A stretch of 64,000 bases of DNA, from positions 620,001-684,000 of the forward strand of contig NZ_JARHUJ010000003.1 of NCBI RefSeq assembly GCF_029223285.1, given 5' to 3'. Source of the stretch: Paraflavitalea sp. CAU 1676 (GTDB taxonomy: Bacteria > Bacteroidota > Bacteroidia > Chitinophagales > Chitinophagaceae). Shown piece by piece: positions 36,205-46,650 of the stretch. Position numbers and translations under genes: made by a program. How positions within the stretch are numbered: the stretch's first letter is position 1; the number at the start of each line of letters is the position of its first letter. Under the pieces are notes generated by a model, which ran no database searches, was not told where the DNA came from, and saw only the letters and a list, made by a program, of their open reading frames with translations.

Positions 36205-36386
36205 TTCTGTGTTTGATAACTGGCCCGCCAACTTATCCCTGAAACCGGCAGCTCCATTGAAAGCCGGTGGTAAAAAACAGTAGCACATTCAGTTACACCT
36301 TCGATAGTGCTCCCCACGTTTTCTTTTTTGCCATAAAAAAAAGAGTTAACTTAACAGTAGATTTTTATCCGCTTAAATTTTTTGCT

Positions 36387-36818
36387 ATGGATACGGTAAG
36401 AAATATCCTGCAAGTTAAGGGGAACGTGGTTTACACGGTAAGTGCGGACAGCTCAGTCTATGAAGCACTTGAGGCGCTGGAAGAAAAGAACGTCGGCGCG
36501 CTCATAGTAATGGAAGACGATGGAACATTGGATGGCATTTTTACAGAAAGGGATTATGCCCGCAAAATTATCCTCAAAGGACGCTCCTCTAAAGACACCT
36601 GCGTAAGGGAAATCATGACATCTAGCCCCTGTTGGGTTACTCAAGACACCAAGATTGACGTATGTATGCAGCTGATGACCGAAAGGTTCATCCGCCACTT
36701 ACCGGTAATGGAAGACAGGGAGCTGATCGGCATCATTTCCATTGGTGATATCGTCAAACATATCATCGAGCAGAAAGATTTCATTATTGCTAACCTGGAA
36801 CATTACATCTGCAGTTAA
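36387..36818 (+). CDS. CBS-domain-pair protein
   Basis: 143 residues made of two CBS domains (~10-65 and ~75-135). Signs are VYEALEALEEKNVGALIVME, GIFTERDYARKI and MTERFIRHLPVMED followed by ELIGIISIGDIVK. CBS pairs bind adenine nucleotides (AMP, ATP, NAD) and sense energy state. The ATG at 36387 is chosen because the family starts there; the longer in-frame form adds a non-conserved Phe-rich stretch. It ends 52 bases before nuoA in the same direction, so it may be the leading gene of the complex I operon and could link it to the adenylate pool (inference). Confidence 0.88.
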   Translation: MDTVRNILQVKGNVVYTVSADSSVYEALEALEEKNVGALIVMEDDGTLDGIFTERDYARKIILKGRSSKDTCVREIMTSSPCWVTQDTKIDVCMQLMTERFIRHLPVMEDRELIGIISIGDIVKHIIEQKDFIIANLEHYICS

Positions 36819-36870
36819 GTTCGGTCGCCATTAACCGTGGCACTTCGATCAATACTTGAAACCTTGCTAT

Positions 36871-37311
36871 ATGCCGGGACAGGAAACCTATACAGTTCCC
36901 TTATGGCCTTTGCTTTTATATGCAATCGTGGTAGTGGTATTGCTCGCCCTTATTCTCACCCTTTCGTATTTTCTTGGACAACGTCACCATGACCGTGCCA
37001 CCGGCGAACCTTATGAAGGAGGCATCGAGCAGTCTGGCTCTGCCCGGCTTCGATTTTCCGCACAGTTCTATTTAGTGGCCATGCTGTTTGTGATCTTCGA
37101 TGTAGAAGGCGTATTTATCATGCTGTGGGCATTGGGCTTTTACGAATTGGGCTGGCCCGGATACATTGGAGTGGCAGTATTTATCGGGCAATTGATGGTG
37201 GTACTGATCTACGAATGGGGCACCGGCGCACTGAACATCGGGGCCGATGCCAGGAAAATCCTGAAAGTCTATAAAAAAAGACAAGCTGAAGAAAAAACGA
37301 TGAATATATGA
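36871..37311 (+). CDS. nuoA: NADH-quinone oxidoreductase subunit A
   Basis: 146-residue membrane subunit of respiratory complex I, three helices. Typical sequence: [20 protein letters not shown] and [17 protein letters not shown] (the acidic loop next to the quinone site). The ATG at 36871 is chosen over a TTG 15 bases upstream. First nuo gene; nuoB starts 13 bases after its stop. Confidence 0.95.
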   Translation: MPGQETYTVPLWPLLLYAIVVVVLLALILTLSYFLGQRHHDRATGEPYEGGIEQSGSARLRFSAQFYLVAMLFVIFDVEGVFIMLWALGFYELGWPGYIGVAVFIGQLMVVLIYEWGTGALNIGADARKILKVYKKRQAEEKTMNI

Positions 37312-37324
37312 AAGCAGGCAAATT

Positions 37325-37963
37325 ATGAAGTGGTGGTTAAATAAAGCAGGCGAAACGGCCGGCCGTATAACCGGCACCGGCAGCATGGAAGAAACAGTAA
37401 GCAAGAGCATTATGCTTACCTCCATGCAGGACCTGCTCGCATGGGGGCGAAAGAACTCCATGTGGCCCTTCCACTTTGGGTTGAGTTGCTGCTTTGTAGA
37501 AATGGCCACCAGTATTACCAGCAAATATGATGTGGCCAGGTTCGGGGCAGAAGTGATCCGCGGCACACCGCGTGAAGCAGATGTCATGGTCATTGCAGGA
37601 ACCGTATTCATCAAGATGGTGCCCATCATCAAGCGCCTGCATGAACAGATGATGGAACCCCGGTGGGTAATATCCATGGGGAGTTGCGCCAATAGCGGCG
37701 GCATGTACGATATCTACAGCGTGGTGCAGGGCGTGGATAAATTTCTGCCGGTAGATGTATATGTGCCGGGCTGTCCGCCAAGACCTGATGCTTTTATGCA
37801 GGGGCTGGTTTTGCTGGGTGAATCCGTGGGAAAAGAAGCCCGCCCGCTGAGTTGGGTGATTGGTGAACAGGGCGTCATTAAACCTCATCTTACGTCTATG
37901 AAGGATCGCAAACGTGAAGAAAGGAGGAAGATGGTAAACTTCAGAGGAATAGATGAAGTGTAA
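37325..37963 (+). CDS. nuoB: NADH-quinone oxidoreductase subunit B
   Basis: 212-residue peripheral subunit that carries cluster N2, the last electron donor to quinone. The cluster cysteines are visible: tandem Cys in [11 protein letters not shown], Cys in [11 protein letters not shown] and Cys in [12 protein letters not shown]. The C terminus ([19 protein letters not shown]) is longer and more basic than in many bacteria. nuoC/D starts eight bases later. Confidence 0.97.
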   Translation: MKWWLNKAGETAGRITGTGSMEETVSKSIMLTSMQDLLAWGRKNSMWPFHFGLSCCFVEMATSITSKYDVARFGAEVIRGTPREADVMVIAGTVFIKMVPIIKRLHEQMMEPRWVISMGSCANSGGMYDIYSVVQGVDKFLPVDVYVPGCPPRPDAFMQGLVLLGESVGKEARPLSWVIGEQGVIKPHLTSMKDRKREERRKMVNFRGIDEV

Positions 37964-37971
37964 AACAGGAT

Positions 37972-39720
37972 ATGGAGCATGACTTTGACATACTTCGTCA
38001 TCTGCAACAGACTTTAGGAGCAGATATCATTCATCAGCAGCAACCGGTTGATGAGATTCCTACATGTTGGATAGCTAAAGAAAGAATAGTACCGGCCGTT
38101 CTGCAACTAAAAAGCAGCACCCCCTCTCCTTACTCCTTCCTCTACGACCTCTTTGGCATCGATGAAAGGAACCGGATCCATACAGCAGGAGCACCACCCA
38201 GCGACTTCACCGTAGCCTACCTGCTCTTCTCCTACCAACAAAATAGTTTTATCCGCCTGAAAGTACCATTAACGGGCGAATATCCCACTCTGCCGTCCAT
38301 CTCCTCCGTATTTAAGAACGCTAACTGGTACGAACGGGAAGTGTACGACATGTTTGGTATCCGCTTCGAAGGCCATCCGCATCTGCGACGAATCCTGATG
38401 CCAATCACCTGGCAGGGTCACCCCTTACGCAAAGAACATCCGGCCCGGGCCACCGAAATGGGCCCCTATCAACTATGGGATGAAAAACAGGACCGCGAAC
38501 AGGAAGCCCTTCGCTTCAAACCCGAAGAATGGGGCATGCAGGCCCAGAGTGAAGATGCCGACTTTATGTTCCTGAACATCGGACCGCAACACCCCGGCAC
38601 CCATGGCGTGCTGCGCATCATCCTGCAACTCGATGGAGAAGATATTGTAGATGCCGTACCGGAGATCGGCTTCCACCATCGCGGCGCCGAAAAAATGGGA
38701 GAAAGACAAAGCTGGCATACTTACATTCCCTATACTGATCGGATAGACTATCTAGGCGGTGTCATGAATAACCTCGCCTATTTGCTGGCGGTTGAAAAAC
38801 TGGCAGGTATTGAAGTGCCCGACCGGGTAAAAGTGATCCGCGTGATGCTGTGCGAATTGTTTCGCATAGCCAGTCACCTGGTTTGGTTTGGCACCTTTGC
38901 GCAGGACCTTGGCCAGTTGTCGCCGGTCTTCTACATGTTCACCGACCGCGAAAGGATCTTCGACATCATAGAAGCCATCTGTGGAGGTCGTATGCACCCC
39001 AATTGGTTCCGTATTGGGGGCGTGGCGCAAGACCTGCCCACCGGATGGGATAAGGTGGTGAAGGATTTTACAGACGTTTTCCCCAAAAACCTGCGCGAAT
39101 ACAATAGTATGGTGATGCGCAACAGCCTCTTTAAGGCCCGCACCAAAGGCATTGGCATTTATACACTGCAAGAGGCCATTGAATGGGGCGTTACCGGTCC
39201 CGGCCTCCGCGCCTGTGGTTTTGAGTGGGACTTCCGGAAAAAACGGCCCTACTCCGGTTATGAGCAATTCGACTTCGACATTCCCATCGCTCAAAATGGC
39301 GATTGCTTCGACCGGGCCACCGTACGCGTAGAAGAAATGTGGCAAAGCCTGCGTATCGTTACCCAATGCCTCCACAATATGCCTGAAGGCAGTTATAAAG
39401 CCGACCACCCCCTCACAACCCCACCCCTTAAGAAACACACGATGGCAGATATAGAAACACTGATCACCCATTTCCTGGGTGTAAGCTGGGGACCCGTCAT
39501 CCCCGCCGGTGAGGCCATGAGCTGTATCGAGGCTACCAAGGGGGCCAATAGCTACTACCTCATCAGTGACAATAACACCGTAGCCTACAGAGTACGTATC
39601 CGCACACCATCATTTCCACATATGCAAATGGTGCCCTATATCAGCAAAGGATATACGGTAGCCGACCTGCTTTCCATTCTGGGCAGCGTCGACTTCGTTT
39701 TGGCAGACATCGACAGATAA
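37972..39720 (+). CDS. nuoCD: NADH-quinone oxidoreductase fused subunits C and D
   Basis: 582 residues. The C part (~1-180) ends with [20 protein letters not shown] and [19 protein letters not shown]. The D part (~190-582) begins [17 protein letters not shown] and has [20 protein letters not shown] and [19 protein letters not shown] and D form the hydrogenase-like core that shapes the quinone cavity together with B. Fusion of C and D is known in enterobacteria and several Bacteroidota. The linker is short and there is no frameshift. Confidence 0.96.
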   Translation: MEHDFDILRHLQQTLGADIIHQQQPVDEIPTCWIAKERIVPAVLQLKSSTPSPYSFLYDLFGIDERNRIHTAGAPPSDFTVAYLLFSYQQNSFIRLKVPLTGEYPTLPSISSVFKNANWYEREVYDMFGIRFEGHPHLRRILMPITWQGHPLRKEHPARATEMGPYQLWDEKQDREQEALRFKPEEWGMQAQSEDADFMFLNIGPQHPGTHGVLRIILQLDGEDIVDAVPEIGFHHRGAEKMGERQSWHTYIPYTDRIDYLGGVMNNLAYLLAVEKLAGIEVPDRVKVIRVMLCELFRIASHLVWFGTFAQDLGQLSPVFYMFTDRERIFDIIEAICGGRMHPNWFRIGGVAQDLPTGWDKVVKDFTDVFPKNLREYNSMVMRNSLFKARTKGIGIYTLQEAIEWGVTGPGLRACGFEWDFRKKRPYSGYEQFDFDIPIAQNGDCFDRATVRVEEMWQSLRIVTQCLHNMPEGSYKADHPLTTPPLKKHTMADIETLITHFLGVSWGPVIPAGEAMSCIEATKGANSYYLISDNNTVAYRVRIRTPSFPHMQMVPYISKGYTVADLLSILGSVDFVLADIDR

Positions 39721-39730
39721 AAAAGACAAC

Positions 39731-40195
39731 ATGTTGCAGGAATCCGAAATACTGGCTATCGAACACGAACTGACACTGGTGCCGCACAAAAGCGCTGCTG
39801 TCATTGAAGCGCTGAAGATCGTTCAGCAGCATCGCGGCTGGGTAAGCGACGAGGCCGTGGCAGCTATTGCCACACACCTCGACATGAGCCCCGCGGCCGT
39901 GGACAGTATCGCCACCTTCTACAACCTTATATTCCGGAAGCCCGTAGGCCGCCATGTGATCTTACTCTGTGACAGCATTTCCTGCTATGTCATGGGATAT
40001 AAAACATTGTATGCAGCATTGCAGAAGCAACTGAACATACGATTTGGTGAAACTACCCCCGACCAGCGTTTCACGCTGCTGCCCAACGCCTGCCTTGGTT
40101 GTTGCGATCACGCACCGGCATTAATGATCGATGCCAACCTGCATACTGATGTAACCGTGGAGCAATTAGAAACCCTATTGGAAAAATACGTGTAA
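39731..40195 (+). CDS. nuoE: NADH-quinone oxidoreductase subunit E
   Basis: 154-residue thioredoxin-fold subunit with cluster N1a. The four cysteines appear as CDSISC and CLGCCDHAP (C-x4-C and C-x3-C). The N-terminal helical part has VIEALKIVQQHRGWVSDEAV, usual for the family. It works with NuoF in the NADH-oxidising tip. The stop and the nuoF start are separated by one base. Confidence 0.95.
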   Translation: MLQESEILAIEHELTLVPHKSAAVIEALKIVQQHRGWVSDEAVAAIATHLDMSPAAVDSIATFYNLIFRKPVGRHVILLCDSISCYVMGYKTLYAALQKQLNIRFGETTPDQRFTLLPNACLGCCDHAPALMIDANLHTDVTVEQLETLLEKYV

Positions 40196-40196
40196 A

Positions 40197-41471
40197 ATGG
40201 AACGTCCGCTCACCATAAATATTCATCCAGGCCAACCGCCACTCAACCTAAAGGAGTATGAGAGCGTAGGTGGATATGCGGCAGTTCGAAAAGCCGTCAC
40301 CAACCTCACACCCCAGGAAGTGCAGCAACTGGTGCAGGAAAGCAACCTGAAAGGTCGTGGCGGTGCCGGGTTCAATACCGGGTTCAAATGGAGCTTCGTA
40401 CCCATGGGGCCCGATGCTCCAACTACAAAATACCTGATCGCCAACGCCGATGAAATGGAGCCCGGCACTTTCAAAGACCGCCTGCTCCTCGAAGGCAATC
40501 CCCACCAACTCATAGAAGGAATGATCATCGCCGCCTATGCTATACAGGCCAATATTGCCTATGTGTTTTTAAGATGGGCCTACAAGAAAGCCGCGGAACT
40601 GATCACCAAAGGCATACAGGAGGCCTACGCCAAAGGATACCTGGGTAAGAACATACTGGGCAGCCCTTTCAGTTTGGACATGTATTTGCACACCGGCGTG
40701 GGCCGCTACATGTGCGGCGAAGAAACCGCTTTATTAAACGCACTGGAAGGCAAACGCGCCACACCCCGGGCCAAACCTCCCTTTCCACAGGTAAGCGGAC
40801 TCTTTGGCAAACCTACCATCGTCAACAATGTAGAAACCTTTTGCTGTGTACCTCATATCATCAACAATGGCGCTGCCTGGTTCAAAAGCCTCAGCTACAG
40901 CGAAGACGGAGGCACCAAGCTATACGGCGTCAGTGGCAAGGTAAAACGCCCCGGAGCATGGGAGCTGCCCATGGGCATCACGATGCGCGAGCTCATAGAA
41001 GAACACGCCGGCGGCATGAAGAACGGCTACCGCCTCAAAGGCGTATTGCCGGGCGGAGCTTCCACCGATTTTTTAACCGACAAACACCTGGACATTAAAC
41101 TGGATTTTAAATCGGTATCGGCAGCAGGCAGCCGGTTGGGCACCGGCACCATGATCGTGATGGACGACGCCACCTGCCCCGTGGGCTTTGTACATAACCT
41201 ACAGCATTTCTTCGCGCAGGAAAGTTGCGGCTGGTGTACACCCTGCCGGGAAGGGCTGCCATGGGTTGAAAAGATCCTATGGTCCATCGAAAATGGAAAT
41301 GGCCGGGAGGAAGACATGGAACTGTTGCAAATGCACACGCGCCTGTTGGGCCCCGGTAATACTTTCTGTGCATTGGCTCCCGGCGCAATGGAACCCCTGC
41401 AAAGTGCGATCAAGTATTTCGGCGACGATTTTCTGACTCACATTAAAGAAAAGAAATGTCCCTATCAGTAG
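40197..41471 (+). CDS. nuoF: NADH-quinone oxidoreductase subunit F
   Basis: 424-residue NADH- and FMN-binding subunit. The nucleotide-binding glycine loop is GRGGAGFNTGFKW, the FMN region is NADEMEPGTFKDR and GRYMCGEETALLNALEGKRA, and the cluster N3 cysteines are in ESCGWCTPCREG plus a later NTFCALA. Complete and of normal length. nuoG starts 15 bases downstream. Confidence 0.97.
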   Translation: MERPLTINIHPGQPPLNLKEYESVGGYAAVRKAVTNLTPQEVQQLVQESNLKGRGGAGFNTGFKWSFVPMGPDAPTTKYLIANADEMEPGTFKDRLLLEGNPHQLIEGMIIAAYAIQANIAYVFLRWAYKKAAELITKGIQEAYAKGYLGKNILGSPFSLDMYLHTGVGRYMCGEETALLNALEGKRATPRAKPPFPQVSGLFGKPTIVNNVETFCCVPHIINNGAAWFKSLSYSEDGGTKLYGVSGKVKRPGAWELPMGITMRELIEEHAGGMKNGYRLKGVLPGGASTDFLTDKHLDIKLDFKSVSAAGSRLGTGTMIVMDDATCPVGFVHNLQHFFAQESCGWCTPCREGLPWVEKILWSIENGNGREEDMELLQMHTRLLGPGNTFCALAPGAMEPLQSAIKYFGDDFLTHIKEKKCPYQ

Positions 41472-41486
41472 CAATGAACAGCGGAT

Positions 41487-44207
41487 ATGCCAACAATTTA
41501 TATAGATAACAAGCCATACGAAGTAAAAGCCGGTAAAAACCTGCTCGAAACCTGTTTGACCCTCGGTCTTGACCTTCCCTATTTCTGCTGGCATCCCGCC
41601 CTGGGCAGTGTGGGCGCCTGCCGCCAATGTGCCATCACGCTGTTCAAGGACAAAGAAGATACCCAGGGCCGTATTGTGATGAGCTGTATGGAACCCGTAA
41701 AAGAAGGTGCCTGTATTTCAGTTTCGAATGCAACCGCCAAAGCTTTCCGCGGGCAGGTCATTGAATGGCTCATGACCAACCACCCACACGACTGTCCTGT
41801 GTGCGACGAAGGCGGATGTTGTCACCTCCAGGACATGACCGTCATGACGGGACACAACTACCGGCGCTACCAGTATAAGAAACGCACTTACCTCAATCAA
41901 TACCTTGGTCCACTCCTGAATCATGAAATGAACAGGTGTATCCAGTGTTACCGCTGTGTTAGGTTTTATAAAGACTATGCAGGCGGAGAGGACCTGAATG
42001 TATTTGCCGCGCATCACCATGTTTACTTTGGAAGGGAAAAAGACGGCATACTACAAAGCCCTTTCAGTGGCAACCTCGTTGAAGTATGTCCTACCGGAGT
42101 ATTTACCGACAAAACACTGAAACAACACTATACCAGGAAATGGGACCTCACTGCCGCTCCTTCTGTTTGCCAGCATTGCAGCCTGGGCTGTAATACGACC
42201 GCAGGCGAGCGCTATGGGAAAATACGATCTATCACCAACCGCTATAACGGCGCAGTAAATGGGTATTTTTTATGCGACAGGGGCCGCTTCGGCTACGAAT
42301 TCGTGAATGATGAAAACCGCATCACCCAGCCATTGATACGAAACCGTGTCCCCGAGGCAGTTGATGAGCAAAGCCTGATGGATCACCTGAAGCTACTGCT
42401 CACCCAATCGCGTACACTGATCGGCATAGGCTCGTCCAGAGCCTCCGTAGAAAGCAATTTTGCCCTCCGGCAATTGGTAGGCAGCGAAAATTTCTACCAG
42501 GGAGTAAGTCTCGACGAGGCTGCCTTGGGTAAACTGATAGCCAGCATCCTGCAATCGGGGGCTGTGCACACTCCTTCGCTGAAAGAAATGGAACAGGCTG
42601 ATGCCGTGTTGGTGCTGGGAGAAGATATTTGGAATACTGCTCCTATCATGGCCCTGTCGGTTCGCCAGGCAGTTATGAACAGTGCGGCAGCCAACGCGCT
42701 GCAACAGACGTCGATCGCCGGCTGGCACGATGCCGCCGTGAGAGAACTTGTACAGGACAACAAAGGATTCCTCGCCAACGCCGGCCTTACCGCCTCACCG
42801 CTGGACGACATCAGTACCTGCACCCTGCATGCAACGCCCCACGATATTGCCGTGATGGGATTCGCCATCGCGCATGCCATTCATCCTGGTTTGCCCGAAG
42901 TACCCCAACTGAATAATGAACTGGCAGCGAAAGCCGCACAGATTGCCAAAGCCCTGCAACAGGCAAAGCGCCCCCTCATCATCAGTGGCCCCTCCTGTTA
43001 CAACGAAGCGATGATCAAAGCGGCTTTCGATATTGCCGGGGCATTGAATACCGGAGAAAGAAAAGCCATGCTATCTTATGTATTGCCTGCCTGTAACAGT
43101 ATGACCCTTGCTATGATGCAGGCTCCCTCTTTTGAAAAATCCATTGACAGGATAAACGACAATACCGTAGTTATCATCCTCGAACAGGACCTGTACCGCA
43201 GCATACCCCCGGCAAAGGCCAACGCTTTTTTCAACCGCTGCAAAAACCTCATCGTATTGGACTCCTTACACAATGGCACCACAGAGAAAGCCCAGGTATT
43301 GATACCGGCCGCAACTATGGCCGAAGCCGATGGCACCCTTATTAACAATGAAGGACGTGCCCAGCGTTATTACCAGGTCTTTGTTCCCACTACCGGTATG
43401 GTTAAAGAAAGCTGGAAATGGTTTTGGCAGATGAGATCCCTGCAAACCAGCTCAGGCAATGGGCTGGAACTTCATCCCAATGACTGGCTTACGAAGCTGG
43501 AAAAAACACTTCCTCAATTTAACGGCATCTCCCGGGTGAGCTATCCGCCTGAGTTTCGAATACATGGACAAGCCATTCCCCGCGAACCGCATCGTTATAG
43601 TGGCCGTACCGCCATGCTGGCCAACCTAGCTGTGAGCGAACCGAAGCCATTGCAGGACAATGACTCTCCACTCTCCTTTACCATGGAAGGATACCCCAAT
43701 CGACCACCAGCCTCCTTGATCCCCTTCTTTTGGGCGCCCGGCTGGAACTCGATCCAGTCGGTGAATAAATACCAGCAGGAAACAGGTGGTGCATTAAGCG
43801 GAGGTGATCCGGGTATTCGCTTGCTGGAACAAAAGACAGGAACACCCACCGCGTACTTTACCGACATACCGGAAGCCCTGCCGGCGCCGCGCAATAAATG
43901 GCTGTTGTTGCCGGCCTATCATATTTTCGGATCCGACGAACTGAGCGCTTACAGCGCAGCTATCCGGGAGCTATGTCCCGAGCCTTATATAGGCCTGTCC
44001 ACTCAAGACACAGCCGAACTGGGCATAACTGATGGAAAAAATATCACCCTGGTAGCAGAGGGCGAGGAATATACTTATCCGCTGAAGATACAAGAACATT
44101 TGTGCAACGGAATAGTATTGCTGCCTGCCGGCTTGCCTGGCATGCCGGCCCTTACCTGGGGCTCGTGGGCGACCATCGCTCCTTCACTAAAAAACAATGC
44201 AGTATGA
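41487..44207 (+). CDS. nuoG: NADH-quinone oxidoreductase subunit G
   Basis: 906 residues. The N-terminal [2Fe-2S] ferredoxin domain has [15 protein letters not shown]; then [14 protein letters not shown] (His-Cys3 cluster), [10 protein letters not shown] with EVCPTG (4Fe-4S), and a fourth set CQHCSLGC followed after exactly 27 residues by another Cys (residues ~228-263). That last set is the N7 motif, present in E. coli and Thermus but lost in mitochondria. A molybdopterin-oxidoreductase-like domain follows. The stop overlaps the nuoH start (ATGA). Confidence 0.95.
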   Translation: MPTIYIDNKPYEVKAGKNLLETCLTLGLDLPYFCWHPALGSVGACRQCAITLFKDKEDTQGRIVMSCMEPVKEGACISVSNATAKAFRGQVIEWLMTNHPHDCPVCDEGGCCHLQDMTVMTGHNYRRYQYKKRTYLNQYLGPLLNHEMNRCIQCYRCVRFYKDYAGGEDLNVFAAHHHVYFGREKDGILQSPFSGNLVEVCPTGVFTDKTLKQHYTRKWDLTAAPSVCQHCSLGCNTTAGERYGKIRSITNRYNGAVNGYFLCDRGRFGYEFVNDENRITQPLIRNRVPEAVDEQSLMDHLKLLLTQSRTLIGIGSSRASVESNFALRQLVGSENFYQGVSLDEAALGKLIASILQSGAVHTPSLKEMEQADAVLVLGEDIWNTAPIMALSVRQAVMNSAAANALQQTSIAGWHDAAVRELVQDNKGFLANAGLTASPLDDISTCTLHATPHDIAVMGFAIAHAIHPGLPEVPQLNNELAAKAAQIAKALQQAKRPLIISGPSCYNEAMIKAAFDIAGALNTGERKAMLSYVLPACNSMTLAMMQAPSFEKSIDRINDNTVVIILEQDLYRSIPPAKANAFFNRCKNLIVLDSLHNGTTEKAQVLIPAATMAEADGTLINNEGRAQRYYQVFVPTTGMVKESWKWFWQMRSLQTSSGNGLELHPNDWLTKLEKTLPQFNGISRVSYPPEFRIHGQAIPREPHRYSGRTAMLANLAVSEPKPLQDNDSPLSFTMEGYPNRPPASLIPFFWAPGWNSIQSVNKYQQETGGALSGGDPGIRLLEQKTGTPTAYFTDIPEALPAPRNKWLLLPAYHIFGSDELSAYSAAIRELCPEPYIGLSTQDTAELGITDGKNITLVAEGEEYTYPLKIQEHLCNGIVLLPAGLPGMPALTWGSWATIAPSLKNNAV

Positions 44208-45160
44208 CCGTGATGCAACATATCTGGATCGTGCTCGGCGTATTGTTCGTACTGTTGAATATCGCCGCAGGATTGATCTGGGTAGAGCGCAGGCTGCTCG
44301 CCATGTGGCAGGACAGGTTGGGCCCCAACCGCGCAGGGCCGCTCGGCATTTTGATTGTATTGGCCGATACCCTCAAGCTCTTCTTCAAAGAAGATTGGAT
44401 ACCTCCCTTTGCCGATAAATGGTTATTCATTCTGGCACCGGCCATCGTGGTGGGCAGTGTATTGATGAGTTTTGTGATCATCCCATTTGCTCCCCAAATA
44501 GTAGTAGCCGACCTCAATATCGGACTGCTGTTCTTCCTGGCCATGTCGTCACTGGGCGTTTACAGTATTGTACTGGGCGGCTGGGCTTCGAACAACAAAT
44601 ACTCGCTATTGGGAGCCTTGCGCGGGGCTTCTCAAATGATCGCTTATGAGGTATTCATGGGCCTTTCTTTGATGGGTATCGTTATGCTCACCGGCTCATT
44701 CAACCTGGGCGCTATCGTGGCTGCGCAGCAACATACCTGGTTCGTCTTTACCCAACCGCTGGGGTTCATCATTTTTTTCATTGCAGGCATAGCCGAAACG
44801 CACCGCCTCCCATTCGACATCCCCGAAGCGGAAAGCGAATTGATCGCTGGTTATCACGCGGAATATTCGGGAATGAAATTCGGTATGTTCTTTATTGGAG
44901 AATACCTGGGCATCACCCTGATATCGGCCATGACGGCCACCCTGTTTTTCGGTGGCTGGCTAGGGCCCGGCTTTCTGCCACCCTGGGCCTGGTTCTTTTT
45001 AAAAACATTCTTTTTCATCGGCATCTTCATATTACTGCGGGCTTCGCTACCCCGCCCCAGATATGACCAGCTGATGGGATATGGATGGAAGATCCTGTTG
45101 CCGCTGGTATTGGTCAACCTATTAGTAACCGGCGCTATTGCCCTCTGCTTAAGAGGATAA
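44204..45160 (+). CDS. nuoH: NADH-quinone oxidoreductase subunit H
   Basis: 318-residue membrane subunit with eight or so helices that links the quinone site to the proton pumps. Conserved: [16 protein letters not shown]-type loop (here [19 protein letters not shown]), [16 protein letters not shown] and [20 protein letters not shown]. The ATG at 44204 overlaps the nuoG stop by four bases; longer in-frame starts lie inside nuoG and are not supported by the family. Confidence 0.96.
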   Translation: MTVMQHIWIVLGVLFVLLNIAAGLIWVERRLLAMWQDRLGPNRAGPLGILIVLADTLKLFFKEDWIPPFADKWLFILAPAIVVGSVLMSFVIIPFAPQIVVADLNIGLLFFLAMSSLGVYSIVLGGWASNNKYSLLGALRGASQMIAYEVFMGLSLMGIVMLTGSFNLGAIVAAQQHTWFVFTQPLGFIIFFIAGIAETHRLPFDIPEAESELIAGYHAEYSGMKFGMFFIGEYLGITLISAMTATLFFGGWLGPGFLPPWAWFFLKTFFFIGIFILLRASLPRPRYDQLMGYGWKILLPLVLVNLLVTGAIALCLRG

Positions 45161-45191
45161 GAGCGCTGCTACATACGTAAAAACAAAGACC

Positions 45192-45707
45192 ATGATAAGT
45201 CATATCCGCACAATGTGGCTGGTTTTCCTGCACCTCTTCCATAAAAAGGCCACCATTCAATACCCGGAAGAAAAAATAAGGCTGCGTCCACGCTACAAAG
45301 GGCGGATCGTGCTCACCAAAGACCCCGACGGAGGCGAGCGATGCGTAGGCTGTTACCTATGCGCAGCCGCCTGCCCGGTAGATTGTATCGCCCTGCAAGC
45401 CACGGAAGACGAGCATGGCCGCCGATACCCCGAATTCTTTCGCATCAACTTTTCGCGCTGCATTTTTTGCGGCTACTGCGAAGAAGCCTGTCCCACCTAT
45501 GCCATTCAACTCATCCCCGACTTCGAAATGGCAGAATTCAAACGACAAAACCTGGTGTTTGAAAAAGAAGACCTGCTCATCGACAGTCAGGGAAAATACC
45601 CAGGTTATAACTTTTATAAAGCGGCCGGAGTGAATATAGGTGTAAAAGAAAAAGGAGCAGGAGACCAGGAAGAACGACCGGTAGATATACATGACTTATT
45701 GCCTTAA
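45192..45707 (+). CDS. nuoI: NADH-quinone oxidoreductase subunit I
   Basis: 171-residue subunit with two [4Fe-4S] clusters (N6a, N6b): [15 protein letters not shown] and [12 protein letters not shown]. It passes electrons from NuoG to NuoB. An amphipathic N-terminal segment ([20 protein letters not shown]) lies on the membrane. nuoJ follows after 20 bases. Confidence 0.96.
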   Translation: MISHIRTMWLVFLHLFHKKATIQYPEEKIRLRPRYKGRIVLTKDPDGGERCVGCYLCAAACPVDCIALQATEDEHGRRYPEFFRINFSRCIFCGYCEEACPTYAIQLIPDFEMAEFKRQNLVFEKEDLLIDSQGKYPGYNFYKAAGVNIGVKEKGAGDQEERPVDIHDLLP

Positions 45708-45727
45708 GCCAACAGCTATGCCATAAA

Positions 45728-46333
45728 ATGTCAGCACTCTTCTACATATCATCCTTGATTGCCATCCTGGCCACCATCATGGTCATTACCCGTTATAATC
45801 CGATCCATGCATTATTGTACCTGGTCGTATCACTGATGGCTGCCGCCATGATCTTTGTAACCCTGGGGGCGCCCTTTGTAGCAGCGCTGGAGGTCATTAT
45901 CTATGCAGGCGCCATTATGGTACTGTTCATTTTCTTCGTCATGATGCTGAACCTGGGCAACACAACAACCTTGCAGGAAAAACTGTGGCTGCAACCCAAA
46001 ATATGGATAGGTCCCTCGATCCTCTCGCTGATACTACTCGGCGAGCTGATCGTACTCTTGTTACAGGAAAAACCAACACCCTTGCCCGTAACAGTAGTGG
46101 ATGCCCGCAAAGTAGCCCTGTCTTTATATGGTGAATACATCATTATCGTGGAACTGGCTGGCTTTTTATTGATGGCCGGGATCGTAGGAGCTGCCCATAT
46201 CGGCAAGCACCGGAAAAAACACCTGCACCGCTTTTTGCAGGAAGAAGAAAATAGCCATGGCCACCCCCCTGCCTCGCAGGCAGACAATGCAAAACAGATC
46301 GTCGATCATAAAGAACCAAAATCGATTGTATGA
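45728..46333 (+). CDS. nuoJ: NADH-quinone oxidoreductase subunit J
   Basis: 201-residue membrane subunit with five helices. Typical: [40 protein letters not shown] and [18 protein letters not shown]. After residue ~160 it carries a hydrophilic, His/Lys/Glu-rich tail of about 40 residues ([15 protein letters not shown]...) that is not part of the usual core. The stop overlaps the nuoK start by four bases. Confidence 0.94.
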   Translation: MSALFYISSLIAILATIMVITRYNPIHALLYLVVSLMAAAMIFVTLGAPFVAALEVIIYAGAIMVLFIFFVMMLNLGNTTTLQEKLWLQPKIWIGPSILSLILLGELIVLLLQEKPTPLPVTVVDARKVALSLYGEYIIIVELAGFLLMAGIVGAAHIGKHRKKHLHRFLQEEENSHGHPPASQADNAKQIVDHKEPKSIV

Positions 46334-46638
46334 CATCCTTTAACACCAATACCGTTTTAATCGTCGCCGCCATATTGTTTGTACTGGGACTGATCGGCGT
46401 GCTCACGCGCCGGAATATCATCTTCCTGCTACTGTCTGCCGAGATCATGCTGAATGCTGCCGGTATTGCCTTTGTAGCGGCCGGCGCCAAATGGCAGCAG
46501 CCCGACGGACAGGTGATGTTCCTCATGATACTGGCGATGGCAGCGGCCGAGGTATCTGTGGGATTGGCATTGGTGTTACAGATCTTTCACCAGCATAAAA
46601 CACTGGATGTGGACAATCTCAACGAATTGAGTGATTGA
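46330..46638 (+). CDS. nuoK: NADH-quinone oxidoreductase subunit K
   Basis: 102-residue, three-helix membrane subunit (MrpC-like). The two conserved membrane glutamates are present in [13 protein letters not shown] and [14 protein letters not shown]. Starts inside the nuoJ stop (ATGA). Confidence 0.96.
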   Translation: MTSFNTNTVLIVAAILFVLGLIGVLTRRNIIFLLLSAEIMLNAAGIAFVAAGAKWQQPDGQVMFLMILAMAAAEVSVGLALVLQIFHQHKTLDVDNLNELSD

Positions 46639-46650
46639 CCCGATTAAACA

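Noticed and set aside
36108-36317. 69-codon minus-strand frame after the AhpD-like gene
   Set aside because: Covers the stem-loop; no domain, composition unlike neighbours.
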